A stretch of DNA of 49,754 nucleotides from Chara braunii. Lineage: Eukaryota; Streptophyta; Charophyceae; Charales; Characeae. The translations under genes were made by a program, and so were the position numbers. The notes beneath the pieces are model-generated. The model did not search any database. It worked only from the letters and a program-made list of their open reading frames with translations, and was not told the origin of the DNA. Position 1 is the first letter of the stretch; each line of letters opens with the position of its first letter. Shown here piece after piece: positions 10,095 through 20,449 of the stretch. The DNA lies in contig BFEA01000411.1 in NCBI GenBank assembly GCA_003427395.1, positions 1,076,541-1,126,294 on the forward strand, read 5' to 3'.

Positions 10095-10824
10095 AGTAGA
10101 CTCGAAGGAGGCAAATCCATACAAAATCGGAGAGAAGATATGCACAGCGGAAGCTCAAAATACACAGAGAATTGAAAAACGAATTTCAATTCTGCAATCC
10201 CTNGTCCTCCTCCAATCAATCCAGAGTACTTGCTCCAAGAATCGCAACCGTGTTTACAACAACCCCGAACAACCAAAAACAGGTGTTCAACGAAGTATGC
10301 AGGAGTCTTCTTCTTCCTCCTCGCCACCTCATACCCCTGGCTATGGCTGCCGTACCAGCAGTAACCCCATAGCTGTAACAATGTGCCAATCTGAACCAGC
10401 GACCCCAATGATAGCAGCGCCCGCACAGAAGTGCAGCGCTGGAAGTCCTGATGGACAAGGAGACAACCGATCCAGCAGTCCGAAGAAGATGACGTTCCTT
10501 GTGAGGAGTAACAGCAGATATGGCTGCCAAGTGGAAAATGGGAGCGCCCAAACCCAACAACACAGTCCTGTGGAAGCTCTCATGCAGAGCTGCGAACAAC
10601 CAGCAGTACGATCTTCAATTTCATTTCCGAACCCCCAGCTATGGCTGGGCTTCGAGGAAGAAGATGACCTAGCCCCGAAAAACATTTTGGGAAATGGTGC
10701 TGATGTCCAAAACTTTCTTTCCCGTGAGATTCTTAAAGGCTCCTTGTACTACATGAAATGTATACGGGAGATGATTCCAGTCAGATACAGAAATGATGAG
10801 CCTGCATCTGTATCGAAGTGGTGA
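9949..10824 (+). CDS. Hypothetical 291-aa open frame
   Basis: This is the longest open frame outside the retroelements. It has an ATG start and one ambiguous codon at 10203. The product has a Ser-rich run (ESSSSSS) near residue 120 and a Pro/Gln-rich middle. An acidic FEEEDDLAPKN patch lies near residue 240, and the C-terminus is basic-hydrophobic. No domain is recognised. It overlaps the direct duplication at 10030-10090 and ends just before a 100-bp tandem repeat, so it may be a chance frame inside repeat DNA or a relic of an unclassified element. Expression evidence would decide. Confidence 0.2.
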   Translation: MKCTGARSGPACFSSSLDVCWHLQKNVMYPIELESTTNSHIPIHACDCRVDSKEANPYKIGEKICTAEAQNTQRIEKRISILQSXVLLQSIQSTCSKNRNRVYNNPEQPKTGVQRSMQESSSSSSPPHTPGYGCRTSSNPIAVTMCQSEPATPMIAAPAQKCSAGSPDGQGDNRSSSPKKMTFLVRSNSRYGCQVENGSAQTQQHSPVEALMQSCEQPAVRSSISFPNPQLWLGFEEEDDLAPKNILGNGADVQNFLSREILKGSLYYMKCIREMIPVRYRNDEPASVSKW

Positions 10825-10965
10825 GCGTGCCTGACACTGAAAACAACTGTAATTGCTGTGACATTGCCCTGTGGGCGCCACACCCGTAAAAACAGGGGTT
10901 CCAAAAAAAACAAAAAAGTTGTGAGCGTGCCTGACACTGAAGACAACTGTAATTCCCGTGTGTTT
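10819..10965. repeat. 100-bp tandem duplication
   Basis: gtgagcgtgcctgacactga and acaactgtaatt occur at 10821 and 10921. The second copy is followed by a (A)n tract at 10976-10997. Confidence 0.75.
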
Positions 10966-11199
10966 GGAAGACCCAAAAAAAAAAAAAAAAAAAAAAAGAA
11001 CGAGGACTCATTCTTTCCTCCAATGTACACACTTCACAAATCGGGTCCAATGCAAATGTTTGTGCTGCTCTTGAAAGCCATGCTTTATGTGAGCTTCCAT
11101 AAGGGCTTTCTCTGTAGGGGAATGTATACAAGCAACGTTCTCGCCAAATACAGAAACCCTGCTTCCCGTGAATGGTGACGTCTCAATATGTCGCCAGGG

Positions 11200-12240
11200 C
11201 ATATACAGTCACCGAGGGTTCATGCTGCTCTGGCTTCCACTGAACCTCCATAACGGGTCCGTCCTTCTTCAAATGTATACAAGTGATGATTCTACTCTGA
11301 TACATTCATGCAGAGGGTTCTTGCTCAACGTGAAAGTTGTGCTCCATTTACATGCAGCTGCTCCCGCCGAAGATGATATCTTAAGGCTGCCGCCCTTTTT
11401 TCTGCCCCCACCTTAGTGCACGAGCACCAGGGGAGTAGGGTCGTGCCCGGCGCCCTGTTATATGTGCCTGATGCGCACGGTCTGCACACGTGCACGCGCA
11501 TCACAGATCCGCACATGTCGCACCTCACTGGTGCACTGCAAGGATGATCACAGGTCATGCTAGACAATGCCTTTGGCCTATGAACATTGATTAATTGACT
11601 CATAATTTCATATGAGCAAGTCTTTTTTTTGCTGCAATCATTTTGCATGGTAGCCTCAATGGGAAAGGGTGATACGACCTCCAGCAGACGGCTTTTTGAA
11701 ACTACCTCAGGTATAATTGCACTGGACTTGCTCAGCAGTCTTTTTTTTCTTTTTTTCTTTTTTTTCCCTCAATGTTATTGCCTGACGTTCATAGATTTTG
11801 CGGTATGACTGCGCTGACCTTCTTTGGCAATCCTGATTATTAAGATTATTGCTTGACCCGCATCCGTTAGGTGTGGTGGGCAAGTAAGCAAGATAATACG
11901 CCATACGGGCAAACCCAACCATCCCACCTCTTATCTAGACTGCACCCTTAGCTTATGGGAATTGAAAATCGACTGAATCAATGGCCCGCTGGAATTGAAT
12001 TCATTGATTGCTCTAGCTTACTGAAACCATTAGCATAAATTTATTTTCCTTCTTTGCTCGATACTGTAATCAATCCCTTATCTTACTTTGCGTTCGTCTA
12101 CCCACTGCGTACATGCATATGAGAGTTTGAACCTCGCTGCTTCACAACTGCTGACCATACATACATCAATCAATCCAGCAAATTAAAACCAACGGGCTTA
12201 GCTTGATTGGTGCACCCATCAAGTGTTGAAATACACATCT
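11200..12240. other. Unassigned intergenic or intronic stretch
   Basis: No domain, RNA gene or clear repeat unit was recognised on either strand. It contains T-rich tracts (11742-11767) and short unlinked open frames. It lies inside the presumed intron between exons 12995-13180 and 8544-8675. Confidence 0.4.
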
Positions 12241-12812
12241 AACTTCAAATCCGGATGGAACCAGATGACCTGAATAAAATCGTTCTGAATTACCTGGGGC
12301 TGGTCAGGTCCATGATGATATCTCAAGTCTGTCACCCTCCTTTTCTTAAACCACTAGTACCTTTGTCGGTTCGGAAAATAGCGGGCCTCCGACCTTTCAG
12401 GAGGCCGAAACGAAACAACGCCGCCGATCAGATTGATCAACGTCGGACTCGGCCTTCTGAAAGTTCGGGAGCTGGCAAGAACTTGTCGAAACCGGACGCC
12501 AAAGGTACTAGCGGTTTAAGAACAAAAAAAAAAAACAATCCAGCAAATTAGAATTGGAAGTAGGCGCGAAGCGAGTGGCTTGCCGCCTTCTTTCTGTCTC
12601 ATGAATGAAACAGGCGAGATGCGTTGCGCCAATTCTCTGCAGATCCCAAACAGATCAGTTGCTGGCTAGGGTGGGTTAGCGGCTGTACTTTTTTTGGGTT
12701 TCCTGCTGATTGAAAATCGCTTATACAATTTTAACTTGTTCGGAGCACTTCAAAACCAAGTTGTTCCATCAAACAGCAACATTTGAGAACCTATGATCAC
12801 ATTGCTTGTATA

Positions 12813-12873
12813 GATGAATGAATGGCAGAGGAGAAGAAAGAGTGAACATACCACACAGTACACTGGGATCACG
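12813..12873. repeat. Intronic copy of an exon 3' end and its donor site
   Basis: This segment repeats 12957-13013 with a few changes: gatgaatgaatggcag, then agagtgaacataccacacag and cactgggatcac. On the minus strand it re-creates the last codons of the exon at 12995-13180 plus its GTATGT donor, about 143 nt into the intron. See the corresponding finding. Confidence 0.8.
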
Positions 12874-12994
12874 GGGATAAACATGCATAATGTTTTCAAG
12901 AGGGGTACGAATTGACTCCCTCGCATGAACTCTGCTAAGGTTGTGCACAAAGAACGGATGAATGAATGGCAGGGGAGAAAAAGAGTGAACATAC

Positions 12995-13180
12995 CACACA
13001 GTGCACTGGGATCACAAACGAGTTCCGAACATCATAGTTGTTCTCAATGCTCAACTGGTAGTCAAAGTCGCCAACATCCTGAGGCTTGTATGTGACTCGA
13101 ATGCGGCGATGGGCGCAACTCCGGATTTCACCCCCAGTGAGTGCCAGGCAAGACTCATAATCAGTAATCTCAAACGCCTG
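12995..13180 (-). CDS. Exon of an ASH-domain (cilia-type) protein, partial
   Basis: The block is 186 bp, exactly 62 codons, on the minus strand, between GTCCAG (acceptor) and GTATGT (donor). The peptide begins QAFEITDYESCLALTGGE and contains RIRVTYKPQDVGDFDYQLSI. It continues to ENNYDVRNSF and ends VIPVHCV. The VTYKPQDVGDFDYQLSIEN block is a standard ASH/HYDIN strand pattern, in which a V.Y.P..VG.F...L...N motif closes the beta sandwich. The acceptor could be shifted by three bases (GTCCAGCAG). Placement in one gene with the other minus-strand exons is inferred from strand, phase and domain type. The donor region is duplicated in the downstream intron at 12813-12873. Confidence 0.75.
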
Positions 13181-13707
13181 CTGGACCTTGAGCAGCACAC
13201 AACAGCCTAACAAAGTCAAAAAAGAAACTAACACGAGGAAAAGAGAAACAGGCACAAAAACAAAACATCAAACCTAGCTTTCCCTGCACCCTTTTCTTGC
13301 ACTCTTTATTTTGTTGCTTTTTGTCAGACTCCCTTTTTTTCCAACGCCTTCCACTTTACCTGTCTTTCCTTCCCAATTCGACTTTGAGATTTGAAGCCTC
13401 TCCACAACTTTTTCAACCTCGCTTGACACAACGTCGACCCTGAATGTTCACATCCAAAGAACATTTCTACCAGCAAACCTACTTGCAATGTACGGGACAC
13501 AAACATTTTCTGGTTCCTTTTCATTTCCTGGGATATTTTCCAGGCGGCCTGGGGCCCAAGGTCCCGCCTGGGTAGTCCCCCTGGGCAGCCTGTTCAGGCA
13601 CCCCCCCCCAGCAGGCCATGGGCTAGCCCAGCACATTCTCGCAATTTGTGGCATGCTGAGGTAGGATTCAGTGTGGATTCTAGTTTAGATCACACACACT
13701 GTAGCTC

Positions 13708-15114
13708 ATGAGTGATGCAAGCACTAGGGAGGAGGAGTTGTTAGTGGATGACAGTAGGACTACTCGTAGTACTGCTCTCAGTCGACCTTTGACTTTCCTA
13801 GAGTTAGGTCCAGGAGACGAGAGACTGCGGAGAGAGGCTAGAGAGAGAACAGCGACAAGAAGAGCAAGGGTCGCTGAGGATAGTGCCAGGTCTAGGATTT
13901 CAGCTAGCACCGGTACGACCATGGCTACTTCCTCTACCATGTCGCAGGCCTCTTCACAGGCCACTTCGTCAGAAGTTAGTCAGAGTGGTTCTCGGGTTTC
14001 CATTAGCCAGAGTGCTGGCTTGCAAGTCAGCCAGCAGAAGAACTTAAGGATAAGTTGCAGCAGCAGTTGGATGAAGCAGCAGAGAGGAGAAGAAGAGCTA
14101 TAATGAGGAAAGCTAGACTAGGTAATAGATTGCAGGAGCTAAGCAGATTAGAAGCACTAGATGAGTCAACACTTGACCCTGCGATGTGAGCACTGCATAA
14201 CTCGCTCCTATGTGTGGCGGAGACGCAGGTTGTTCAGCAGGAGGTGTTGGCTGAACTAGTGGCAGGCCAGAAACGAATTCTGGCTGCATTACAGGCTCCT
14301 CATCCAGTGATGAGGCAACCTCAGTTTGCTGTAGCTCCCCCTTCGGGTGCGGGTCCATCAGTGACGCTGTCGCCGGTAGGGCTTTCATTCTCACCTATGT
14401 TTGGCATGCCCCCTCCAGGTGGTTATGTAGCAACTAGTGGTCCGGTTCATAGAGTCTCAGCCGTACCATCGACGACAGTGGTTACTACAGTCCCACTGTC
14501 AAGCCAAGCCCAGGTTAGTGTGCAGCAACCTGTTTCGGTGGCTATGCAGCCACTGCCGCAATCCCCTGGGCCAATGCAGCCTATGCAGTGGATGCCAAAA
14601 ATAACCCTTGCTGAGTCCTAAGCCCTTCTCCGGCAACAGGAAGAAGGATGAGGACTTGGAAACCTGGGCAAGGACGGTGCCTACCTATGTGAGGCACAAA
14701 CTTACCAGGCCGGAGCAAGAAGTTGTAGTGGCTGCCTCCTTTCTAGAGGGGTCAGCAGCCCACTGGTTGAATGGCCTAGTGCAGCAGCAGGGCTACGGTC
14801 AGAACTTCGATGCCGCGGACCAAGCCCAGACATTGGAAGAGTTTGTACGGTCCGTGTATAATAGGTGGCATAACCCACAAGGGGATCAAAAGGCCACAGA
14901 CACGATCAACAGTCTTTGTGCCAAAAGGTACAAAAATGTTAGAGAGTTCACGGATACCGTAGAACGTCTGCTCGTGGTTCCTGGTGTGCGCTATGACCAG
15001 CAGGTATTCCTTACGGATTACCTTAGATGTCTACCTTCAGAGGTAAGAACGAAGCTGGTAGACGAGGCCTCTGTCGAACAGCACAACTTCGCTTCATTCA
15101 GCAAGAAAGCTTAG
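13708..15114 (+). pseudogene. gag: Ty3/gypsy gag (element 1), frameshifted
   Basis: Gag of a Ty3/gypsy element, which would package the RNA into virus-like particles, is spread over three frames. 13708-14103 gives an Arg/Glu- and Ser-rich N-terminus with coiled-coil character, and 14214-14621 a Pro/Gln/Val-rich linker. 14608-15114 holds the capsid-like core with PKPFSGNRKKDEDLETWAR, AASFLEGSAAHWLNGLV, a FVRSVYNRWHNPQGDQKA block and a FTDTVERLLVVPG block. The core resembles the retrotransposon gag capsid domain and ends within HNFASFSKKA at a stop. No LTR or primer-binding site is visible upstream, so the left end of this copy is missing. Confidence 0.75.
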
Positions 15115-15653
15115 ACATAGAGGCAAAATTGGGATCTGCGCATCAGAATCAGGGAGATGTAGGAAGAAGAGACTGCCCCAGCACTGGAAGAAGAAAGGTC
15201 AACTAATGTTCGTCGACCACGATGGTCAGGCGACAAAAATTGACGACTTCCCAGACCTTGGGGAGGAGACAGAGCACGATGGGGCCAGCGAGACTTTGGA
15301 TGGGGGAGTCGTGGCACCCATCAAAGAAAAGGCTAGGGGGACTGGGAAGAAGAAGGTAGGTCGGTCTACGGGTCAGGGCGACCAAGGCACGCCCGCTTGG
15401 GTGAAACTTGGTTTAGAGTATGAGGTGTGGAGGGACCGAGCCGCTAGGGGCACGTGCATGAACTGTGGCAACTATGGCCACATGGCCCGAACGTGCCGAG
15501 GCAAGAAAGTCCTAACGAGGGTAGCCTCTCCAACGGTGGTGGGACTATCTTCGAACCCTGGTGGTGCTTCTGCAAGCACTTGGCAAGAAAACACCTCAGG
15601 CCAGTAGGAGTTTTAGCCGCTCTTACTCGCGCTGAAGTGGTAACGTTCCCTTC
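15115..15653 (+). pseudogene. gag: Gag nucleocapsid region with intact CCHC knuckle (element 1)
   Basis: This is the segment after the capsid core. A Gly/Lys-rich linker precedes CMNCGNYGHMARTC, an intact C-X2-C-X4-H-X4-C zinc knuckle (about 15457-15498) that would bind the element RNA. The frame differs from the capsid core because of an indel near 15112. The whole block, from the end of the capsid core to the ttcaagcgttg segment, is repeated at 15682-16300. Confidence 0.75.
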
Positions 15654-15681
15654 CCCACTTCAAGCGTTGACCTATGTCAAA

Positions 15682-16300
15682 CAGCACAACTTCGCTTCAT
15701 TCAGCAAGAAAGCCTTAGACATAGAGGCAAAATTGGGATCTAAGCCTTAGACATAGAGGCAAAATTGGGATCTGCGCATCAGAATAAGGGAGATGGTAGG
15801 AAGAAGAGACTACCCCAGGACTGGAAGAAGAAAGGTCAACTAATGTTCGTCGACCACGATGGTCAGGCGACAAAAATTGACGACTTCCTATACCTTGGGG
15901 AGGAGACAGAGCACGATAGGGCCAGCGAGACTTTGGATGGGGGAGTCGTGGCACCTAATCAAAGAAAAGGTTAGGGGACCGGGAAGAAGAACGTAGGCCG
16001 GTCTACGGGTCAGGGCGACCAAGGCACGCCTGCTTGGGTGAAACTTGGTTTAGAGTATTGAGGTGTGGAGGGACCGAGTCGCTAGGGGCACGTGCATGAA
16101 CTGTGGCAACTATGGCCACATGTCCTGAACGTGCCAAGGCAAGAAAGTCCTAACGAGGGTAGCCTCTCCAACGGTGGTGGGACTATCTTCGAACCCTGGT
16201 GGTGCTTTTGCAAGCACTTAGCAAGGAAACACCTCAGGCCAAGAGTTTTAGCCGCTCTTACTCGCGATGAAGTGGTAACGTTGCCTTCCCCCCTTCAAGC
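15682..16300 (+). repeat. Direct duplication of the element 1 nucleocapsid region
   Basis: This is a second copy of about 15079-15660, starting at cagcacaacttcgcttcatt. It carries its own 36-bp duplication (ttagacatagaggcaaaatt at 15714 and 15750). In this copy the knuckle is broken: CMNCGNYGHM is followed by a serine codon and TGA where the first copy has alanine and arginine. Further small tandem duplications follow at 16304-16359 (28 bp) and 16366-16577 (106 bp). Confidence 0.85.
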
Positions 16301-16507
16301 GTTGGCCAGGGCTAGTGACCCACATATCGTTGGCCAGGGCTAGTGACCCACATATCGCCCCGCAAACACATTTAGACCCACCAACGCTTTGTTCGACAGA
16401 TGTGTCTGAGGCCCTAGAAGAGTTAGAGACTGAGTGGTCAAGGAAGGACCCCAGAGACTCTTGGGCCGCAGACACGTTTAGACCCACCGACGCTTTGTTC
16501 GACAGAT

Positions 16508-17161
16508 GTGTCTAAGGCCCTAGAAGAGTTAGAGACTGAGTGGTCAAGGAGGGACCCCAGAGACTCTTGGGCGATGATCAGTAGAGGTCCAAAGGGTGCA
16601 CATTTTGTGGTAGAGGTTGATGTAGGTGGTCACAAAGTTGGCGCCTTCGCAAACATAGGCTCTACACGAAACTTCATCAGTCGTGTTTGTGTGGATGGAC
16701 TGCGCTTAGGGGACCAAGTGCGGCGGCTTAGCAGAACTGTAGTTTCTACGCTAGCCAACAAGCACCAAATGGTAGTTAAAGACTATGTCAAGGACGTTGT
16801 CTGTTCCTTCTCTTATGGAGGAGGAGAAGTGAGACATAAAATCTTATTCCTCGTCAGCAACGAACTGCCCTTCGATATGCTACTAGGCATGTACTACCTC
16901 GAGGTCGCGCAACCTCAGTTTGATTGGGATAGGAAGGTGTTGATACACAAAATGCCAAACGGTAGAACCGTTAGACTGCAGAAGTACAAAGCTAGCAGTC
17001 TAGTGGAGAACTACAGCTGCATGTGTGCTTCCTCTTTCTATAACTACAAGCAAAATCGCGAGGAGGGCATGTATCTAGTCTTTGTCTCTAAGAAAGGGGA
17101 GGCCGTTAAAACACCCCCAAAGATAGAATCAGTCGTCGCACAATATTCCGACCTTTTTTAG
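16508..17161 (+). pseudogene. pol: Ty3/gypsy protease region with altered active site (element 1)
   Basis: Retropepsin-like region of pol, which would cleave the Gag-Pol polyprotein. The active-site block reads AFANIGSTRNFIS where the family has A-L-I-D-S-G-A-T-R-N-F. The catalytic Asp is Asn and the following Ser is Ile, so this copy should be inactive. The usual downstream blocks follow: an ANKHQMVVKDYVKDV strand, then NELPFDMLLGMYYLEV, matching the FD.(I/V)LGM.WL block, then a linker ending VVAQYSDLF before a stop. The start is set by the 106-bp duplication immediately upstream rather than by a natural initiation codon. Confidence 0.8.
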
Positions 17162-17173
17162 GAGCTTACAGGC

Positions 17174-17527
17174 GTGGTAGAGAGGGAGGTAGTCCATGCA
17201 ATTGTCCCAAGTAGTAAGGTACCTAGAGGACGAATCTATAGGTTGTCTCCTGCGGAGTTGGATGAGCCCGCCGCCAGCTCAAGGAGCTCACAAAAAAGGG
17301 ATGGATTCGGCCTAGTACCTCCCCTTACGGTGCGTCAGTCTTATTTGTCCCAAAGAATGGAGGTACCTTGAGGATGTGCATTGACTATAGGGGCCTCCAT
17401 GCCATCCCCGTTAAGATCGTGGAGCCCCTACCCCACATCAACGACCTCTTGGATAGAATGCAGGGATGCCGGTACTTCACCGAGATAGATCTGAAGACGT
17501 GGAGCCCCTACCCCACATCAACGACCT
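17174..17527 (+). pseudogene. pol: Ty3/gypsy reverse transcriptase stub (element 1)
   Basis: The first third of reverse transcriptase is split by a frameshift near 17370. VPRGRIYRLSPAELDE is followed by the primer-grip-side block RMCIDYRGLHAI, then PLPHINDLLDRMQGCRYFTEIDLK. Directly after EIDLK, where SGYHQI is expected, an 80-bp-offset duplication of 17418-17447 is pasted in at 17498-17527. The element then ends. The palm with Y.DD, RNase H and integrase are absent. This looks like a 3' truncation by illegitimate recombination. Confidence 0.8.
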
Positions 17528-17891
17528 CAGGCTGTATCTTTGAGTCTCTGATCTCCGGTTCCTGACTGTTGGCGCCCTCTGCAGTTGGTGTCTGTTCTCA
17601 AATCCCTTCTCTGGCATTTTCGGATTTCGATACTTGGCGCCATCTGGCATTCTGGCGGCCCGAGGCAAACTGCACTTTTGCCCTCGGACTCAACTTGAGT
17701 CCGGTACTTAAGACCGGACTCACACGGAGTTCAGGGGACTCAGTTTTCGGCCTCAGCGCTTGTGCTTCAGTGTGACTTGCTGCAACATTGTGTACGGAAC
17801 CACGATTGCGACTTTGCGACTTTGCCACTTTGCCACTTCGTGTCCGTGTCCGTCGAGCCGTGTCGAGTCCGTATCGAGTTGAGTGAGTTGA

Positions 17892-17922
<31 letters not shown>

Positions 17923-18230
17923 CTCTCACTCACTCCCTCTCTCTTCCCCAACCTCGCTGCTCTGCCTCAGCCCCGTCACACGGTGGGTTAAGTAACAGGC
18001 TATGCCGGGAAGTGAGGAAGACACTGAGACGATGGCAGAGACATACCTGGTCGTCAGCAAGAGAGTTTCAGCATTCTTCAGTGTTCATTGGTACAAGTGG
18101 GACGAAGTCGATGGTGGTGATTTAGGCGAAAAACTAGGCTAGGCAGTAGCATGGGCGCTTATACCTGAGCTGCAAACTACTCCGTTCTTCTATAATTTGA
18201 AGGTGAGAAGAGGGCTATCATTAACAAGAA
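17528..18230. other. Unclassified repeat-like DNA with a GT tract
   Basis: Two ttggcgcc-tctg words lie 54 bp apart (17570 and 17634), next to a (GT)n tract at 17896-17921. There are repeated gactttgc and gtgtcgagtc motifs. No protein or LTR end was recognised. Confidence 0.4.
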
Positions 18231-18268
18231 ACTTCAGTGTTGTGTGTGTTCTTGCACTTGTGTGATGG

Positions 18269-18769
18269 TCAGAATTTTTTTTTCACAGGCTGGTTCCTTG
18301 CACTCCCCCAAAACCTCTTGAGCAAACGTAGCCATAACACTCCCATAGGAACAAGATACAGAGGTCTCTTCCTCATATCTATGTGCAGCGTTGTGCATAA
18401 GAGACCATACAAAATAAAGGTGGACGTATTGAGGTAAGAACACATGGGCACAGGTGGACTTTGATGAAGCCGATTCACCACGATGAATTTACTGCTGCCA
18501 CCACAGCTCAACCTCTTAGAACTATACTCCTTCATTGCTTTGTCTGCTGTTACATCCTCGACAGTTAATATGGCCACCAAACAGATGCACAAATCAACAC
18601 TCTCCGCAAGAATCAACATGTCAACAATGGATGCATCATCCAGAGTAGCCTGCGGTGATGGCCCCATTGAGTGGTCTAGATCATGCCGCAACCCTATTGA
18701 ACAGCACAGCACGCATAAGTCTGACACCACACAATATCCCTGTACAACAGGGTATGCCCTGCCCTTCAA
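18269..18769 (-). CDS. Hypothetical 166-aa open frame
   Basis: A minus-strand frame is open for 166 codons and includes an acidic block (ATLDDASIVDMLILAESVD, then VEDVTADKAMKEYSSKRL). No domain is recognised. The frame lies in the presumed intron between exons 19204-19551 and 12995-13180. It has no strong splice sites at its ends and may be a chance frame or a relic. Confidence 0.15.
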   Translation of the reverse strand: MKGRAYPVVQGYCVVSDLCVLCCSIGLRHDLDHSMGPSPQATLDDASIVDMLILAESVDLCICLVAILTVEDVTADKAMKEYSSKRLSCGGSSKFIVVNRLHQSPPVPMCSYLNTSTFILYGLLCTTLHIDMRKRPLYLVPMGVLWLRLLKRFWGSARNQPVKKKF

Positions 18770-19203
18770 ACAGCAAACATCATGGTTCAGAAAGTCGTGC
18801 TATGCCCACATGCACTGATCACTCTGCTGCATTCCTGGATTGGCATTGCATCATAAAGTAAACACCATGGAATAGGACACTCATACCCCTGGCTCCATGA
18901 TGACAGCTCATGCATATCGACTCCTTCACCACTACCTAACAATTGATAGTCTCCGCGGTTCAGAATCAGATTGGGATACCAAAACCTGTTAATATTTAGG
19001 TTCGGTAACAGATAATTCTGCCCTTCTCCCTACTAAAGGATAGCATTCAGGGCCAGTTCATGATCGCATCGAGTTTAATGTTTGGCAGTGCATATGTTTG
19101 AAACTTCTTTCTACAAAGGGAGCAAATAAAATAATGAAGTCCGTTGTTCTCAGTCAACTCCTTCCTTGGAATCAGCATCGAGGATTGGGGCAGTATATCT
19201 CAC

Positions 19204-19551
19204 CTGGGACTCCACATGGCTGCCCTTCATGTGAATCTGAAAGCTGCAAGGAATCTCAGAGACGTTCCAAATACTGAAGTCCTTGACAAATACATCGCCT
19301 GGCACGCAGTCATCAAAAACGAGATCTGCAACATCTGCCTTCAAAACAGCATAGTGTACTGTGGCTTGGAACTCAACAACCTCCTCCTGTTCCTGGAGGC
19401 TTGGCAAGAAAGCAGAATCTTGCACAACAGCACTGTCCGGCTCGACAACAACAGCAGACAGGAAGATCTTCCCATTTATGGTGTGGGAGACCTTCCCACT
19501 AGACACCACATGAGCCAATGGAAGATTTCCAGACATATTATCTCCATCCCT
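19204..19551 (-). CDS. Exon of an ASH-domain (cilia-type) protein, partial
   Basis: The block is 348 bp, exactly 116 codons, on the minus strand, preceded by GAGCAG (acceptor) and followed by GTGAGA (donor). An in-frame TGA lies just upstream of the acceptor, supporting that boundary. The peptide begins RDGDNMSGNLPLAHVV. It has a linker rich in Glu and Gln (SLQEQEEVVEFQATVHYAVL), then ADLVFDDCVPGDVFVKDFSI and WNVSEIPCSFQI. The L.FDDC.PGDVFVKDF.IWN.SEIP block is the strongest ASH/MSP signature in the window. Proteins of this type sit in the axoneme central apparatus or at basal bodies. The specific family member was not identified. Confidence 0.8.
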
Positions 19552-19629
19552 CTGCTCACCAGCCAGTCAACAGGGAAGAAACGATTTTCCTGTCAGCACT
19601 ACACGTTCAGAGAATGACACATGCACGCA

Positions 19630-19655
19630 CGCGCACACACACACACACACACGCA

Positions 19656-19729
<74 letters not shown>

Positions 19730-19738
19730 TACACACAC
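19630..19738. repeat. Long CA microsatellite
   Basis: (CA)n with gcacgcgc interruptions near the left end and catacatac at the right end. It begins about 80 bp upstream of the acceptor of the exon at 19204-19551, on the intron side. Confidence 0.95.
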
Positions 19739-20035
19739 GGGGATGTGGGAAGCTCGCACTCAGCCACAATCAACGTGTCGAGCCATGTACATGAGGCACA
19801 GTAAACAGAAACCCAAAAAAGCAAAAGCGAACACACTTCAACACAGTTAAGGAAAGGGATTCAAACGTTTCTATTATGCTCCATGTTGCTTGCTGTACAG
19901 TTAAAACTGTTTCATTGTTGGATTACCTCAACAGTGTTTTCGTCGTCTCTAATATGACTGAAGCTGCTTCGAGCTGCTTCGATTTTGGATCTACTCATCT
20001 GGGTCGACTAGGGGCCATTGTGGTGAAATTTCAAC

Positions 20036-20044
20036 ACACAAACA

Positions 20045-20082
<38 letters not shown>
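20036..20082. repeat. CA microsatellite
   Basis: (CA)n with an aacacaaa start. The adjoining 20100-21000 stretch contains no recognised gene. Confidence 0.9.
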
Positions 20083-20085
<3 letters not shown>

Positions 20086-20449
20086 AAAGCAGGCCACACG
20101 CAAGAGAGAGCGAGAGAAAAAAAGACTACTCCTAGAACGCCGGTTAAATTCTCAGATCCCCAAACAGAATGAGTATACTTTGTGTGTGCAAACATGCACA
20201 CAGCAGACAAATAAAAAGAAAAAAGAAAAAAGACTCTGCAGACCTGTAAACCACACACGCTGCCATACTCAAACCCCATGCAGTCCCGAGGCATCTCCTT
20301 CACAATTCAAGGCTGGGCAACCACATGAGCAAAGAACTGCACTTAGCCCAGAAAGGCGTTTAGAAGGCTTATCGAGAGACTGGGCTCACTTCTGGGCACT
20401 GATGAGCAACATTTTGGTGAGCTGGCTGCAGATATGGCTCGTATGATGT

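Noticed and set aside
17570-17660. Retroviral-type primer-binding sites (ttggcgcc words)
   Set aside because: Only the first eight bases match; there is no adjacent LTR end and the two copies are 64 bp apart.
20239-20310. Possible small minus-strand exon (EMPRDCMGFEYGSVCGLQ before a GTCTGC donor)
   Set aside because: The donor is weak, there is no clear acceptor and an in-frame TGA lies just upstream; not enough support to call it part of the ASH gene.
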